Assembly: GCA_050084515.1 (NCBI GenBank)
Contig: CM114273.1
Coordinates: forward strand, 41,788,001 to 41,852,000
Origin: Blasia pusilla
Taxonomy: Eukaryota; Marchantiophyta; Marchantiopsida; Blasiales
Length of the DNA stretch: 64,000 nucleotides
Direction of reading: 5' to 3'
Shown: piece by piece, positions 1 through 13,296 of the stretch
How the letters are laid out: every line of letters begins with the position of its first letter
How positions within the stretch are numbered: position 1 is the first letter of the stretch
The notes under the pieces: generated by a model
What the model was told of the DNA's origin: nothing
Seen by the model: only the letters and a program-made list of their open reading frames with translations
The model's database searches: none
Position numbers and translations under genes: made by a program

Positions 1-167
1 ATATGAAATGCGTCTTATGCTTGATCAGATTGTATGTCTTCCTATTTATGGTCGGCTTATTGGTTTAGGAAGATCAATGCATTCATGATGGGCTTTTAGT
101 TGGAAAACTTCACCCATTGTCTTTGTGGATGCTCAACCTCACTGGAACACTTCTATTTATGGATCAG

Positions 168-2039
168 AGGAAACTAGATGACACCCCCTCGAAAAAACGA
201 GGAAGAAGAAAGAAAAATGAAAGTGATGAGGATATGGAAGATGACTATCCCAACAGTGATGATGAGTCTCTGGAGGAAGAAGAGGAGGTGGAGAGGAAAC
301 GACTAACATTCAAAGATGAGGATGAGGAAGAACAAGAAGATGATGATGATGATGATGATGAAGACTATGAGGCCAAGCAAAAACCCCAGAAAAAGCCTGC
401 CAAGTCTTCTAAGGCTGAAGTGCAAGAAGCAGATGAGGAGAAGCACTCCAATGAAGAGGAAGAGTCAGAGGGCGATCAGGCTACAAAGAAGTCATCTGCA
501 AAGTCTACACCAATTCCCTCTGTGAGGTTGCCCAAGGCATCATCCCCAGATATCACCAGAAGCTCATCTAAACCTCCTGATAAAGTTTACACAAAAGGCT
601 CCAGGAAGAAAAACAAGGAGCTGAAGGAGAAAGAGGAGAAGGAAAAGGAGATGGAGAGGGAGAAGGAAAGAGAGAAACAAAAGGAGATGGAGGTTCCTGA
701 GAAAAAGAGAAGGGGAAAAGAGAAAGAAAAGAGTAAAGAGAAAAATCCATCGAAAGCCCCTAGTAGAGGGAGGGGAAGAGGTGAGTCTATTTCTTTAAGT
801 GCATTGTTATGTCTAATCTTCAATTGTCTGGTTTAGTAACTAAATTCCAGTTTCTTATGCTGGAATTACCTGTCGTTCTTCATGGCCAGGGTGTGGTTAT
901 TGAACTTAATAATATGTTAGAGTTTGTGGTTAAACTGTATGTTTTGTCATTCAGCACTGCTCCTACTTGCTTTGTTGGACTCTTGACTGACTCGCTGCTA
1001 CGGTGCTACCTGGGGGGGTTGGGCCACTCAGGGAAAGCAAAAGAAACGACACCAAAGAAGAAAAAGAATGGAGACATACCATCCGATGAAGTGTTACAGA
1101 ATGAGATTCGTGACCTGCTCAAAGACCTCAGTCCAGCAGATTTTAGCAAGGTATGTTTCTTGATGAACAAGGGCTTCATGTGCTCTTATTTAGACTCAGT
1201 GAATATATTTGTTGGTCTCACTGGCAATGTTGAAGCCATGGCTGAGGATTCTGCCTTGCGGTGTTAGGTGTTTCTTCTTTACTTAAAAAGTTGTGATCAT
1301 TGATGGTTGTGTTGCTGGCTGTTCCAGGTCACTTTTATGGACATCGTAATTCAGCTTGGTAAGTCTTGTTTGTCTGTTTACAAGAAAGGAATCAAGATCG
1401 TCTTCATGGTTTGCTCAGCCAATTTTGTCCAGTGCTAAAACTTCTTTATCAAAATCCCAAGTACATAGGTGCAGACTGATAGCAGGGTATTTGAATGCAT
1501 AATTGATTCTAGGTTTTCTGGTGTGGTTGAGTATCTGATTATGTACCATGTCATCATATACTGTTGTCTGTCCATGCATGGTTGTCATTGCAGAGGAAAA
1601 GTTCCATGTGGACCTCAGTGTAAAGAAAGCACATGTGAAATTGCTGATTCGACAAGAGGTGAGTAGGCTCGCCGAAGAAGGTGAGGAGGAAGAGGAGGAA
1701 GATGGGGACCAAGAAGGCACAGGGGTTGATGGAGAACTACCTGAGACTGATGCTGCACAAGCAGAAGAGGCAGCTGATGAAGAAGCCACTGACACAAATG
1801 ATGCAGCTGCGAAGGCTCAACTGGCTGATGCGGCTGAAGTATCGAAGGACAGTGATTCTGTTTCAGCAGAAGAAGCAGGAGATGCTTCTGAGGAGGCAGG
1901 CAAGGAAGAGGCAACTGAATCTTCAGAGGCAGCGGACGCACCAGTTAAAACAGAGCAGTCAAAGGGGACCAAGAAAGTGGCTGAGCAACAAACAAAAGGA
2001 GTGAAAGGAACATCTGAAGGCGAAGCTGCAGGAGACTGA
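168..2039 (+). CDS. DEK domain-containing chromatin protein, 3' part of gene (exons 168-780, 1032-1150, 1328-1358, 1594-2039)
   Basis: Four exons join in frame with GT-AG introns: donors at 781 (gtgagt), 1151 (gtatgt) and 1359 (gtaagt), acceptors ending at 167, 1031, 1327 and 1593. The first exon encodes a long acidic and basic low-complexity region (runs of Asp/Glu, then Lys/Glu-rich charged stretches, ending in an Arg-Gly-rich tip). Exons 2-4 together encode a DEK C-terminal domain: IPSDEVLQNEIRDLLKDLSP leads into VTFMDIVIQLEEKFHVDLSV and KKAHVKLLIRQEVSRLAEE. Family knowledge: DEK proteins bind DNA and histones and shape chromatin; the C-terminal domain is a small helical DNA-binding fold. 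The C-terminus is an acidic Ala/Glu-rich tail ending at a TGA. The N-terminal part, including the expected SAP-like core, lies upstream of the window, so the gene is 5'-partial. No start codon is called; an ATG at 159 is upstream of the likely acceptor. Confidence is high for the family, moderate for the first acceptor. Confidence 0.88.
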
Positions 2040-2650
2040 GCTTGAAAATGTTGCTATGCAAGGACGCCTATTTATTGATGTAGCTATTGATTTAGTGTAG
2101 TAGGTTAGTAGCTGTACATTGCAGAATGTAGGAATGCTTAGTGTAGGGAGTTTTGTAGGCATACTTGCGGAGTTGCTCAGTTGATGTCAGTAATCTTGTC
2201 AATATGTAACTTTGGAGATTCATTTACATCCACACACTTGGTCTTTCAAAACATGAAACTGTTGTCAGTTGAATGAATTGAACAATCATCTACTGGCCAC
2301 CCATCTATGCTTCACTGCAAGGAGCATATGCAGCTGCAATGTCTATACTTCACTCAAAATTGCGATCATGGCTAAGTCTCACCTTATTGGCAGTCCTACT
2401 TTAAAGCAGTATACATATTTCTCCTGCTCACCCTTCACTGCTAGGGTGGTTATCCAAAGAGTACCAATCACCGGGTACTTCCCTTCTAGATTGCACTTGT
2501 CAAGGCCATCAGTATGTCAGAGCAATTCCAAGTTGGATTTGCATAAGTTAACTGTGTTGGCTCTTTCTCTACTTCTAGTCGAGGTCACAACCCAGATTGG
2601 GATGTTAGTGATGTAGTCCAGTTCATATTCTCAATAAAATTCTCAAGTTA
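2040..2650 (+). other. Probable 3'UTR and downstream flank of the DEK gene
   Basis: No coding region is seen. An AATAAA at 2633-2638 is a possible polyadenylation signal, about 600 bases after the stop. Nearer T-rich stretches (2195-2240) could also carry the 3' end, so the UTR length is uncertain. Confidence 0.4.
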
Positions 2651-5600
2651 AAACTCATGCTGGTGGCAGTTCTGTTACAATCTATGGACAAGGCCTTATG
2701 CTGTGATTCCAGCTTGTCTTGAAGACTATCAATACGAGGTTTGTCTCTCGCACTGACTGACTACCTATGTCTCGAACAAGTTGTGTTGTGATTCACTCTA
2801 GGTATGTCTCCTGTCGCACCATTACTGTCTTGAAGGATTTCCCATGTCACCTACCAGCTGCTGAGACGGCTATGTAAAGACTGCAAGGAACATCGTTTCA
2901 ACAGGCCGAGGATGGTGACTCACAAAATGATCCAGAACACCGCCCAGAAGCTCGTCAGCAGCACTTTCAGCTACATGATTTTGAAGTCTATGGTGCCTCG
3001 GTGACATCTGCGAAGGGAGACTGGAAAAGCCCTCAACAAAACGCCTCTGAAGTTTTTTTTTCACAATTACATCCGAAACTGCTTTAGAAACTGTCCCATC
3101 ACTTCTGTTTCGTTCTCAGCTCTAGTGGAGATCTGAGATTGTCTGTTCGAGAGGACTTCATTGGACAGTAAAATGACCACATAGAGCTTTTCTGCAACTT
3201 TACGTTGTGGGGGTTATTGGGTTCTTGATCGTGCGCAGTTGAATTGTATGAACCCATGCTACGAGTCAAAGAACGCCATATCTTTTGCGATTGCTCTGTT
3301 TTATTGGACGGGGGTTTCGAAGTCATCTTGGGTTCTCGTACGCTTGGTTCTAGTATTGAGTGCTTCTTCCCTTGGAGGTTTTGGAGTTTCAACTTAAGGG
3401 TCTAGTATTGAGTGCTTCTTGCCTTGGAGGTTTTGGAGTTTCAACTTAAGGGTCTAGTATTGAGTGCTTCTTGCCTCATAGGTTTTCGAATTTCAACTTA
3501 AGGGTTCATATGTGTAGAGCTAAGCTTTTAGATCATAGAGTGTCAAGGATGTATTTATACTTTTTCTTTGGAGTCTACTGGTGTCTTGGTTTTGGTTTGT
3601 ATTGTTTTCCGCGATAGGAATCATTAGCAGTATTTTTTCGGCTTTTAAGGAATTAGCAATAAGTTTGTTGATAATTTGTTTGTTGACGATAGATGTGCTT
3701 TTGTTTATTTATTCAAATTTTTTTTTTGAAAATCGTGACAAGTTTGGCACTAATTTTTGTGGGTGAACATGGATGAAGTAGATAAACATAAGATTGTTGT
3801 CCTTTGGTGATGATAAAGACGAGGGGACTTGATCAATTGAAGCTCTTGCAAATAGTGTGCAAGTACTTGATGATGAAGAACCATGTCAAAAGAAACCACA
3901 AGTTTGCACTCCAAAGGACTTAAAATGAGAAATTTTCTTTTGATGGGCAAAGCGGCCTATGTGGTGGAATATCTTCGTTGTATATAGGTGAGAATCTTTG
4001 ATCTATGATGTATGTCTTATGATCTCTATATGGTTTTGTTTGTAAACCATATATGATGGTGTCAAATATTAGTTAAATACAATATGGATTGTAGGAACTC
4101 CCTTCCATATGGTTCGTGTTGTGTATATACCACTTGGGGATTGATTGAATGAGGATTGGAGATGCACCCTAGCAACATGGGCATTCTTGCATACATGGTT
4201 ATCATATATGTAATAAGAAAACAAAGGCACTTCTATCTATACTATTATTAGCGACAAGAATCACAACAAACATCTCCCTATTTGACACATGTCCTTTGGG
4301 ATGGCCTCCTATTGTGACACTTGACGCCTCTAATAACTTAGTTCCATCTAACTAGAAATGGTGCGAGGAGGACTTTTCCTTAATCTGGGTGGCATGGAAA
4401 CCGACTATATGGATGATCACATGATGCGTTGGGATTTTTTTTCAAAGATTTGAAAATTATTTATTTTAACACATTTAGAAACATTTCGAAAAGAAAAAGA
4501 AAAGACATAGGTTCTACTAGTAGGCGTCATATGAGAAGGCTCATGGCCCTTTAATCTATACTATTAAGATGGTCAAGCTATTCTTTGAATTGGAAATTCA
4601 TACTTACTAAAAGAAGCTCAATTTTATGAAAAAAGAAAAAGCAATGTAATGGAATTTTATGCAAATCCAAATGCATTATGGAGTACTAGTGGTACAAATG
4701 ATCATAATCCATTCAAATATGATGATAGAGGATCAAGGATACTATTTAATGACTAGTTAGAGTCCATATATTTGGACAATTTGTCAATGTAATCTAAGTA
4801 ATGAGAGTAAAGCACTTGTTGAGGGATGGCTCACGTCTTCATTTTTCCCACTTCGATGGGCTTTTTGGATTAAGAAAACCCTATATGCTGAAAAGAAGAG
4901 GAAGACCACGAGCTACTAAGATCATTAAATTTCTTATATAAAAGACTATTTTCAAATGAAAAAAATGGTGTAAGTGAGGAAAATAACATAGACACACCTC
5001 ATTAGCATCGAGTAGTAAAATTTATAAATTAGTATTATTGTTAGCATCATATGTATAATACAAAAAATTATTAACACACTCATGATTTTGATTTTGAAGT
5101 GCACCTTCACTATGTGATGAGTGTAAAATTTGGGGGGAAAAAGAGACCATATTTGAATCTTAGAGAAAAGAGGAAATGATCATGAAGAATATTTTGGTAT
5201 TCCCCCAAAAAGTGAAATAATAAGAATTACTTTTAGTGAGAACGAATATCTAAACTCTAATACCATGAGAGCGGCATTATTTTTTACCCCTATTTCTGAT
5301 CCCAAAGAAATGAAACTTATTTCTGGAGAGGAAATTCCCTCCAAAAATAATAGTTTAAGAGCTGTCAAGATTAGAGTCTATATTATTAAAAGAGGATGGG
5401 ATTTAGGGTGTCGAGAGGTATACTTTTTGCACTCCTCCCCTATTGACATGTGTATTGTTTAATAGAAGAGCTAACAAGAGGAACTAAAAACTAACAAGAG
5501 GAGTTAGATTTATCGGACGCGTTTCCCGTACGATGATTTTTTCACCTCTACATAGTAGAGGCAGGATGTTAGTGTATTCTTAATATGCATGGACTTTTTG

Positions 5601-6000
5601 TGTGCATGATTGAACCTCCTATTCAAATAAAAAATAATACTACTTTTGTTTTCATAAAAAAATTCTTAGAGGGAAAAAAGTAATTACTTGAGAGTAGGTA
5701 TGTATTAACCAAAACATACTTTTTCATGCCTACCACTAGCATCACCACCATGAAAGTATACAAGGTAGTATTCTCTCCACTATACTAGTGGAGAGCCCAT
5801 GAATGAAGGGACTTATCATGTTAGAGGGGGTAAACATTTTCTTGCTGCCCTAAAATAAAAAATATTTTTTATTTCCACATGTCAAATAAAGTATTTTCAA
5901 ATAAAAGACACTTTCCAATAATAATATTACAGATATTTTTTCCTCTCTTCTTTATGTCATAATTGTTACTTCACGAAAACAAAAGAATAAAGTTTATGAA
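2651..6000. other. AT-rich intergenic DNA with repeat fragments, no gene seen
   Basis: Short open frames here have no recognisable domains and look random. The stretch contains a 52-bp tandem repeat (separate entry), and at 4236 and 4555 two A|TCTATACTATTA motifs that look like Helitron 5' ends without matching 3' ends. A T-rich stretch with ATAATAATATTA near 5915-5935 resembles the Helitron-like family seen at 40.4 and 52.5 kb. Confidence 0.4.
3349..3506. repeat. Tandem repeat, 52-bp unit, three copies
   Basis: The string TAGTATTGAGTGCTTCTT recurs at 3351, 3403 and 3455, an exact 52-bp period. Copies 1 and 2 differ by very few bases; copy 3 differs in its second half (cataggttttcgaa in place of ggaggttttggag). 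Confidence 0.9.
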
Positions 6001-7064
6001 TATGTAGCTTTCAGTCAAATCGAAGGGGAAAGAGTATTAGTCTGGATTACCACGACGAGCCAATGGGAGATGAGACAGTACACGTGTCATGAGGAAATGA
6101 CTCAGCAAAGTAACAGCCGGGCGGACGGTGGTATTCTGTCTTAAGGAACACGAATCACGACCGTCGTAGGAACGGTGGACGGACCTTGTGGTAGGGACGG
6201 AAAGGTTCGTCGACCGGTTTGACTGTCTGGAGAAGCCGGTTTTCGGTAGCATGGCCAGGAAGGACTCTGTAGCTCATGGAAACCGCGCCTATAGACGGAA
6301 TGGTGTGTGATTGATTGGTCGCAGGAGAAGCTCGCGACCCACGTGGTGGCTTTAATGGACGATCTAGGGCCTGAAGTTATAATCGACGGACGAAGGAGAT
6401 CGACGCAATGACGTGGAAGGTCGGAGTTGTAATACATGTACAGTAAGAAGAACGGAAATTTAAATAAGATAAAGGAATACTTACATGAACAATACCTGAA
6501 TTTGTTTTAAAATTAATTAATTAATGAGTTTGAGCAGCGTACGTGATATGATGATGCCTCCTGCCATGGTGGCAGGAAACGATAGGCCAGTAACATCATG
6601 TGCGAGATGATGATTAACGCAACAATCAGAATCCGTTTCTTGGGAGCCACAGATCGCCACCAAATAATCAACCAGAGCCGTAGATGTAGTTGATCCAACA
6701 GATAGCGTCGTCCCGCCGTCTTTGATATCTCTCACTCACTAATCGCCGTCCGATTAGATAGTCGATGACAGCCACGTCGAATATCTCCTCCCTCCCTCCC
6801 GCTCTCTCACCGAGTCTACAGCCTTGGCACCCGAGTCCCCATGCCATAGCTGCCTCGAACGCGGACTCCTCCTCACGCTCCGTTCTCCCGATCCTGCAGC
6901 GGTTCATTCGGCCCGAACCGGAGCCGGAGCCCCAGGCCCGGCACCTGGTAAACCTGGCTAGTTTGGTTCGGGGTAGCCGCCGAGCTGCCTCCTCTCGGCT
7001 TGTAGTCCCGATCCTGGAGCTTCGAAAACCATGGCAGCCGGTCCAGTGAGGGGCTGATATGGAC
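6000..7064. other. Upstream region of histone H3 copy 1
   Basis: Base composition rises to near-equal GC here, unlike the AT-rich DNA to the left. Open frames on both strands are short and unlike known proteins. CACGTG-like and ACGTCG-like strings occur (for example 6078-6084 and 6772-6777), which may belong to the H3 promoter. No gene is called. Confidence 0.35.
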
Positions 7065-7074
7065 TATATATATA
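7065..7074 (+). promoter_or_regulatory. Probable TATA box of histone H3 copy 1
   Basis: TATATATATA lies about 190 bases before the H3 start codon. It is followed by a pyrimidine-rich stretch (ctcccattcctctc, 7083-7096) that suits a plant transcription start. Distance and context fit; there is no experimental support. Confidence 0.5.
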
Positions 7075-7191
7075 GCAGTTGTCTCCCATTCCTCTCGGGC
7101 CCACGTTCGCAGCTTTCTTCCTCTCTGTGGAGCAAAGAGAACTGTTCTCCGCTTTCTCGTGCTGTCGAAGTTGGAGGACTTAGGGTTCTGA

Positions 7192-7674
<483 letters not shown>

Positions 7675-7978
7675 ACGCAATGTGTAGCGGCCATCTAGAA
7701 AGTAATCCTTCATTTTCTCGAAGAGGGGCATAGCAAGGGTTCAACTAATTACGGTTCTTGTAGCCGTCTCGTGAAGATTCACATGTACACTTTTGAGTTC
7801 TATCCCGCCTGACGCTGGTAAATGCGTAGACTGAAAACTAGTATCAGCGGGTACAGTAGCTGTTTCCAATTTAGGATGAACACTCCCTACGACGGCTATC
7901 GGTTCGCCCATGTATAGGAACATGTTTTTAGGTGCTGAAGTTCGTCAGGTGCAAGAATACAAAATGCTGTATGCTGTA

Positions 7979-8192
7979 TTGAAAGTTAAATCAATATGTT
8001 TCTTTCCTCTCGGAGTATTGATACGAAGTAGGTAGATAAAAAAAGGATATATTGAGGACGTAGATAAAAAAGAGATGCTGTATTCTTGCCATTTGACTCG
8101 GGGTGGAAGACGGGATCATTGTTGGAGTACTCATTTGAAATCTAGTGAAGTATCAAATTCCAAGGGGTGCTTGGAACTTGAACTCTACTTTG
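7979..8192 (+). repeat. Direct repeat downstream of H3 copy 1, left copy
   Basis: This segment, from GAAAGTTAAATCAATATG to GAACTCTACTTTG, recurs at 8651-8917 with high identity. The right copy is about 50 bases longer because of an insertion in its middle. Shared blocks include TTTCTTTCCTCTCGGAGTAT and GTTGGAGTACTCATTTGAAA. Confidence 0.85.
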
Positions 8193-8650
8193 TGTATGTT
8201 AGGAAAGTCAGTTTCCTGGAATGAAAATCATTACGTGAAATTCAGGTACTGTGTCGCACCCTCACCAATAATGCTCATTGATTATCGCCCATGTGAGGAA
8301 AAGAAGCTGTCAAATCAGAGAGTGCGCAGATTCTTTCACATTTTCACCAGTTGCCGCTTTACTGCGGTAGATCCACTTACCCACCATTCATTGCACCGCC
8401 GATGGTTGATTACATTTTAGATGACGTTCAAATATGACTAGTAAATGAACACATTGTTAACCACTCAATCAACTTCACAATTCAAACGTAGCTAAATACT
8501 GTACATAGATGCCCATTGCTCGTGAAAAGAAAGAAGAAAAAATCCGCTGTAGAAAAGTCAGCATGTCAATTAGTTTCTTACTAAATGTGGAGAAACGTGC
8601 AAATGTTGCAAATGGACATATACCCTAGCCACGACTTGGGGATATTATAA

Positions 8651-8917
8651 TTGAAAGTTAAATCAAAATGTTTCTTTCCTCTCGGAGTATTGATACAAAG
8701 TAGGTAGATAAAAAAGGATATGTTGAGGACGTAGTTAAAAAAGTAGATAAGCAAAACGTTGATTTTGTCATACTGTAAGAAAAATCGAAAGTGGGAGGGA
8801 TGTAATCAAAGTTACCTGACTCTGGGATGGAAGACGGGAGCATTGTTGGAGTACTCATTTGAAATCTAGTATCAAGTATCAAATTCAAGGGGTGCTTGGA
8901 ACTTGAATTCTACTTTG
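8651..8917 (+). repeat. Direct repeat downstream of H3 copy 1, right copy
   Basis: This is the second copy of the segment at 7979-8192, in the same orientation, offset by about 670 bases. It ends just before a family B fragment (from about 8931). Confidence 0.85.
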
Positions 8918-8930
8918 AGAATCCGTGGGC

Positions 8931-9332
8931 GAATAAAGGGCAGATAATGGATCGGGAGGTTGCCCTCAAGGTGTAGACACCAAACCAAGTCCAATGGATG
9001 TTGACCTTGAAGCTCGACCTATGACTAATATCTTGGGTCCCGATTAAAGACTTATTCGAGATTCATCGCACAATTGGAACCTCTAGGCACGCAAATCCCG
9101 TTTAAGATGCTTGAACTATCTAAGAAGTTTGTCCAAAGTCTAGGAAAACTTGCCCTTGTTGGAAGTGAGGGTTGGGAAGTATTGAGCTTGATGAATGACC
9201 CGAGTTGAGAACTCCGAGAGATGTAAGGCTGATGGAATCAAAGCGGGATTGACACAAAGTGTGAGTGTGTCGTATTGAATGTAAGCTTCCGTACTACATG
9301 AGATGGACATTAAGGAGAGTAGGGTACGATTG
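8931..9332 (+). repeat. Family B repeat (solo-LTR-like), 3' fragment
   Basis: The sequence aligns by eye with the last 400 bases of the family B copies at 43.9 and 54.1 kb. Shared landmarks are the 'gatcgggaggtt' block, 'gacttgccc.tgttgggaagtgagg', and the terminal 'gtcctactgaatatacgcttc' / 'aggagagtagg' blocks. The 5' two thirds are missing. Confidence 0.7.
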
Positions 9333-9514
9333 TGTAGGTGGGGGGAGGAAGCAACGAGTAAGCAGAAAACATAGAGGCGAGTGGGAAAGAAAAAGTGGGG
9401 GGAGGGGGCTGCGTGCGGGGAGAAAAGAAAGGAAGGAAGATGGGGCTTACATGGACAAGTTCTTCCATAGGATAGACATAAGTCAATAGAAATGGAATGT
9501 GGCCACATGCAACC
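9330..9514 (-). repeat. Family C repeat, copy 1 (partial)
   Basis: This is a reverse-orientation copy of the family C unit, recognised by 'gtggccacatgcaacctt' at its outer end and 'ggggcttacatggacaagtt' inside. The purine-rich strand gives a false open frame. Confidence 0.6.
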
Positions 9515-9730
9515 TTGATTACTATTATTATTGGAGATATCTATAAAGGCTAGTGTCTGACTTCTACAACTCATGCCTCACTAGTGAGATTGTGATAGAG
9601 TTCTAGCATAGTGTGAGTCTACTAGAATTCTAATGTTTCGAGTTGGTGCTTATTTGGTTATGATTGTCACAATATTGGGTGAGAAAATAAGGGAGATACG
9701 TCAAGGGTTGGAGAAGAGGCTCACTACAAG

Positions 9731-10056
9731 CTTGCATGTGGACAAAGTTCGTGTCCACAGACATATCCATGCCCATGCACTTATGTGTGTCCTTTGAAAG
9801 TACTTATCCATGTGGGCGTCACCTTCCTCTTCTTTTTCATCCCGCCCATTTGCCTCTGTGATTTGCACTTTCTCATTTCTTCCTTCCCTCATCTCTACTC
9901 CCTTTCCCCTTATTCAGATGTATTCCCCTGCCTTGCCTTCCACCATGAGCTATAAGTATGGACCCCACCTCTTACAATTCATATCCGAGGACATGTCCAA
10001 ACTTGTCCTTCCATGTTCGTCCAAGGAACAAACTTGTCCGTTTCTTTGCAACCATG
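9731..10056 (+). repeat. Family C repeat, copy 2 (near full length)
   Basis: The copy starts near TTGCATGTGGACAAAG and ends near TTTGCAACCATG. Family landmarks are a pyrimidine-rich middle and 'gaccccacctcttacaattc' followed by 'ggacatgtccaaacttgtcc'. The outer GGTTGCA / TGCAACC match between family ends suggests short terminal inverted repeats, as in a MITE. Confidence 0.65.
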
Positions 10057-10060
10057 CCTT

Positions 10061-11140
10061 ACTAGGGGGGACAATATGCATCTTGGGAGACTTGGCAATC
10101 AAACCCCCGTAATCTCTTAACCTCTTTCCTTGTGATAGGGGTGATTACTTAGATCTCAAAATCCAACCCAAGTCTTCCGCTAAGAGAGCTCGAGATCCAT
10201 TTATTCAAACCTTATGAAGAAGTATTTAAAAATAGTCAAAATTTTCTTAAGTTTTAAAGTAAACATAAATATTCTTCATTGGAAGCACTTCAAATATGCA
10301 CATAGACCACTAAGCAGTGAAGAAATTCTCATCAAAGAAGGTTGAATGAAGGAGGTTTTAGAGAGTAGGATGCAATAGAACTAGTGAAGGTGATGAATTG
10401 GAGGATCCAATTTTCGATAAGTCTACTATAACACTTTGACTTGGTCAAAGTAGTTCAGCCAAAGAAGTAGTGAAGAAAACTCCTTTTTTTTGGATTAGTA
10501 GGTTAGTTGTTAATTGTGTAGTCTAATCAAAAGGAAGGTAGAAGTATGATTAGAATTGGATTGATGCATAGAAATTGGATTGGTGCATCGCAAAGAGGAT
10601 TGAGACGGTAAAGAGTAGGAATTGAAGGGATGTGAGTCTTCAAAAGTACTTTGGATGAGGTAGAATAGGCTTAAACTTTAGGTGATAGAGGTGTTTTCTA
10701 TTTTTTTAGTGTAGGAAGATCTCCTTTCATGGGTTTGCCTTTGATAACTTCATTAAAAGAGTTCCATGCTCCATTCTTGAGTTGTAATGCATCACAATTG
10801 CATGATTTGAATTCCTTGAGTTGCATGTGTGCTTTCAAGCTGTTGGTGGCTAAAGTGATGGACTCCATACATGGAATCACTTTGATGAGTCTTTGGATTG
10901 GAAGCATTGAGACTTGAATCTTATAGCTAGGAAAAAATTAAGTTCGGTAGAGTGTTTGATCAAAGACAAGTGAAGACAAGATTTTCATATGCTTATCTTG
11001 GAGAAATGAATTGAATTCAAGCAAGGATGAGTGATTATTGATCAACTTCACCTAAAGGTTTACCAAAGAGCTCGCCTAGATCTTTTTTTGGAGCACAAAT
11101 CTAAAGTCTAAAATTGCTTAGAAGAAGACCTGAGAAGGGT
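10061..11140. other. Intergenic, no gene or known repeat seen
   Basis: AT-rich DNA with short open frames only. None resembles a known protein. Confidence 0.4.
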
Positions 11141-11142
11141 AA

Positions 11143-11436
11143 GGTTGCATATGGACAAACTTCATGTTCGTGCTATGGAAGGACTTGTCAATGTGGATCC
11201 CACCTTTCCCTTCTTTCTCATTCCCTCTAGTTGCCTTCATGTTCCATACTTTCGCGTTTCTTCCTCATTCCACCTTCACTCTCTCCCCATTTATTGCCCC
11301 ACTCGCCCTTGTTTCACCTTCCATCATAAGCTATAATTGTGGGCCCCACCTCTTATAACCCATGTTTGTGGACATATTTAGACTTGTCTGTCCATGTTTG
11401 TCCTAAGTACGGATTTGTCTGTTTTTATGAAACCAT
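11143..11436 (+). repeat. Family C repeat, copy 3
   Basis: It opens with GGTTGCATATGGACAAAC and contains the family blocks 'gaaggacttgtcaatgtgg', 'gggccccacctcttataacc' and 'ggacatatttagacttgtc'. Same orientation as copy 2. Confidence 0.65.
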
Positions 11437-11832
11437 GGAGGAGGGAAACAATGGCTTAAGTAAGAAATCAAACATAGAGAGAAATAGAATTTATTTATTA
11501 ATTGAATCACTTAGGACAAGAAAATTTGTGATTTACTTCCAAATTTTCCTCTAAAAAAATTGAATAAGAAGGATTGGTAGATAAATATATTCTAATGTGT
11601 GATAGGGCTCTAGGTGGGAATATCTTTACTAGACTAGCGAAAAGGAGTAGAGGAGCACCTTTATGATATTATCAAAATTTTCTTGATTTCTAGAGAATGT
11701 TGAGAGTTGGAGGAATTACCATGTTGCATGCAAAATTAAAATATCACTCGATATAAAAAACTTGAGAAAATTAACAAGAATAGATATTTATAAACATGAG
11801 GTATGTTTTTATACGGACGACTGGCTTATGGG

Positions 11833-11833
<1 letters not shown>

Positions 11834-11924
<91 letters not shown>
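11834..11924. repeat. TA microsatellite, about 45 units
   Basis: An unbroken run of alternating T and A about 91 bases long. It produces false Tyr-Ile repeat frames. Runs of this length vary in number between individuals and can extrude as cruciforms. Confidence 0.97.
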
Positions 11925-11926
<2 letters not shown>

Positions 11927-13290
11927 TTGATGGTTTATTTGAGTATGTATATCAATGGGCCTTTATAGACATAAGCATTCAAAACACATGACTTAATAGT
12001 TACAAATTATGCATGCACGTTGTCGTGTCGAGAGCCTTTCTTCGAGTAAGGGCAAACCTTCTAACTACAGCAGACGTGGTTGATGCAAGTCGAACTCTCT
12101 AAGAATTTTCCCTTTTCAGTATAAATTATTATGTAAACCCTCCATTCTCTCACGCAGGAATCACGAATGGTAGTGCCGAGGCGATTACTTCTTCATAATA
12201 TGGAACCCCGAAATTCCTAACTATGAAGTCCCTGTAAAATATTTTACGTTTGTACACAAAGAAAGAACCCAACTAGGGTTAAATCCTACTCGAGCAGGCC
12301 TATTGACATCCATGGATAGCTATATAAGGACATACAAAGTGTAATCCCATGTCCTTCCGTACGGGACTATAGGAAGAATCACCTGAGTTAGAGATTGCAT
12401 GACTTGGTTCATGAACGCGTTCCCAAAGTGGTAAACTAGATAGCAAGTGAACCACTGCCTATCTACAAAGAGAATCTTGACGTGGTACGGGTTAAGGAAA
12501 GGAAAAGTCCGGCACAACTCGTGCTCCATCCCTATCCATATTTGACAAACATCCTCTACTCTCCTCTAGAATAGAATTTGGCGGAGTTGCTCTCCCAAGA
12601 GGGATAATCCACTCTCATTGGGAAAATAACAAGCCAAACCATTATCTATTTCTAGTATGACTAAACTCATCTAAGGTGACAAGTCTCTCATCTCCACACA
12701 TACCACACTCTAGAAACCTCTCGAAGAATAGACCAATGTCAAGTTACTCTCCCAAGAGGGGTAATCCATTATCATTAGAAGAGCAAACAATCCCAAAGCC
12801 ATACACTCAAGAGTGACACGAGAGACTCAAGATGTGAAGTAGAAGGTGATGAACCCTTGAAGGTCCCTCCTCTTTATATACTCACAAGGAATCCACGAGA
12901 GTACGAAATAGGGCTAATCTTATCTTCTGCCACATGGCTTCCTCTCAAGGCTTAGTCAATCATATTTTGACACAAGTAGATTATCTCTTATCTCTTCCAA
13001 AATATCCTCTTTTACTCATTTCATATTTTCCAAACTACCCCACCAACCCTAGCCACCAACAAAGACTACTTTTGCTTTTGTTTTATTAAAGCACGAACCC
13101 CACTACTTTACTTTTCTAATCCCATCTTTTATTTATTATCTATTTTCCTAAAGTTGGGCCGCGTAAATGAGTCACCCTAAAGAGGTTTAAACATGAGAAT
13201 TTCATTTTCCTAGGCTAATTTACATAATACTAATAAAACTCTCTCTAACATTTAATTATAGAGGAGTTTACATAGAAGATGATTTTACTA
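11925..13290. other. Intergenic, no gene seen
   Basis: AT-rich DNA. A block 'gttgctctcccaagagg.ataatcca.t.tcatt' near 12590 recurs imperfectly near 12740, a small direct repeat. No protein-like frame was found. Confidence 0.4.
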
Positions 13291-13296
13291 TACGAC

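Noticed and set aside
117-167. N-terminal residues preceding the first DEK exon
   Set aside because: The frame has no ATG at its start and a splice acceptor at 166-167 explains the boundary better.
11762-11991. Open frames with long Tyr-Ile repeats
   Set aside because: They are translations of the TA microsatellite and have no coding support.
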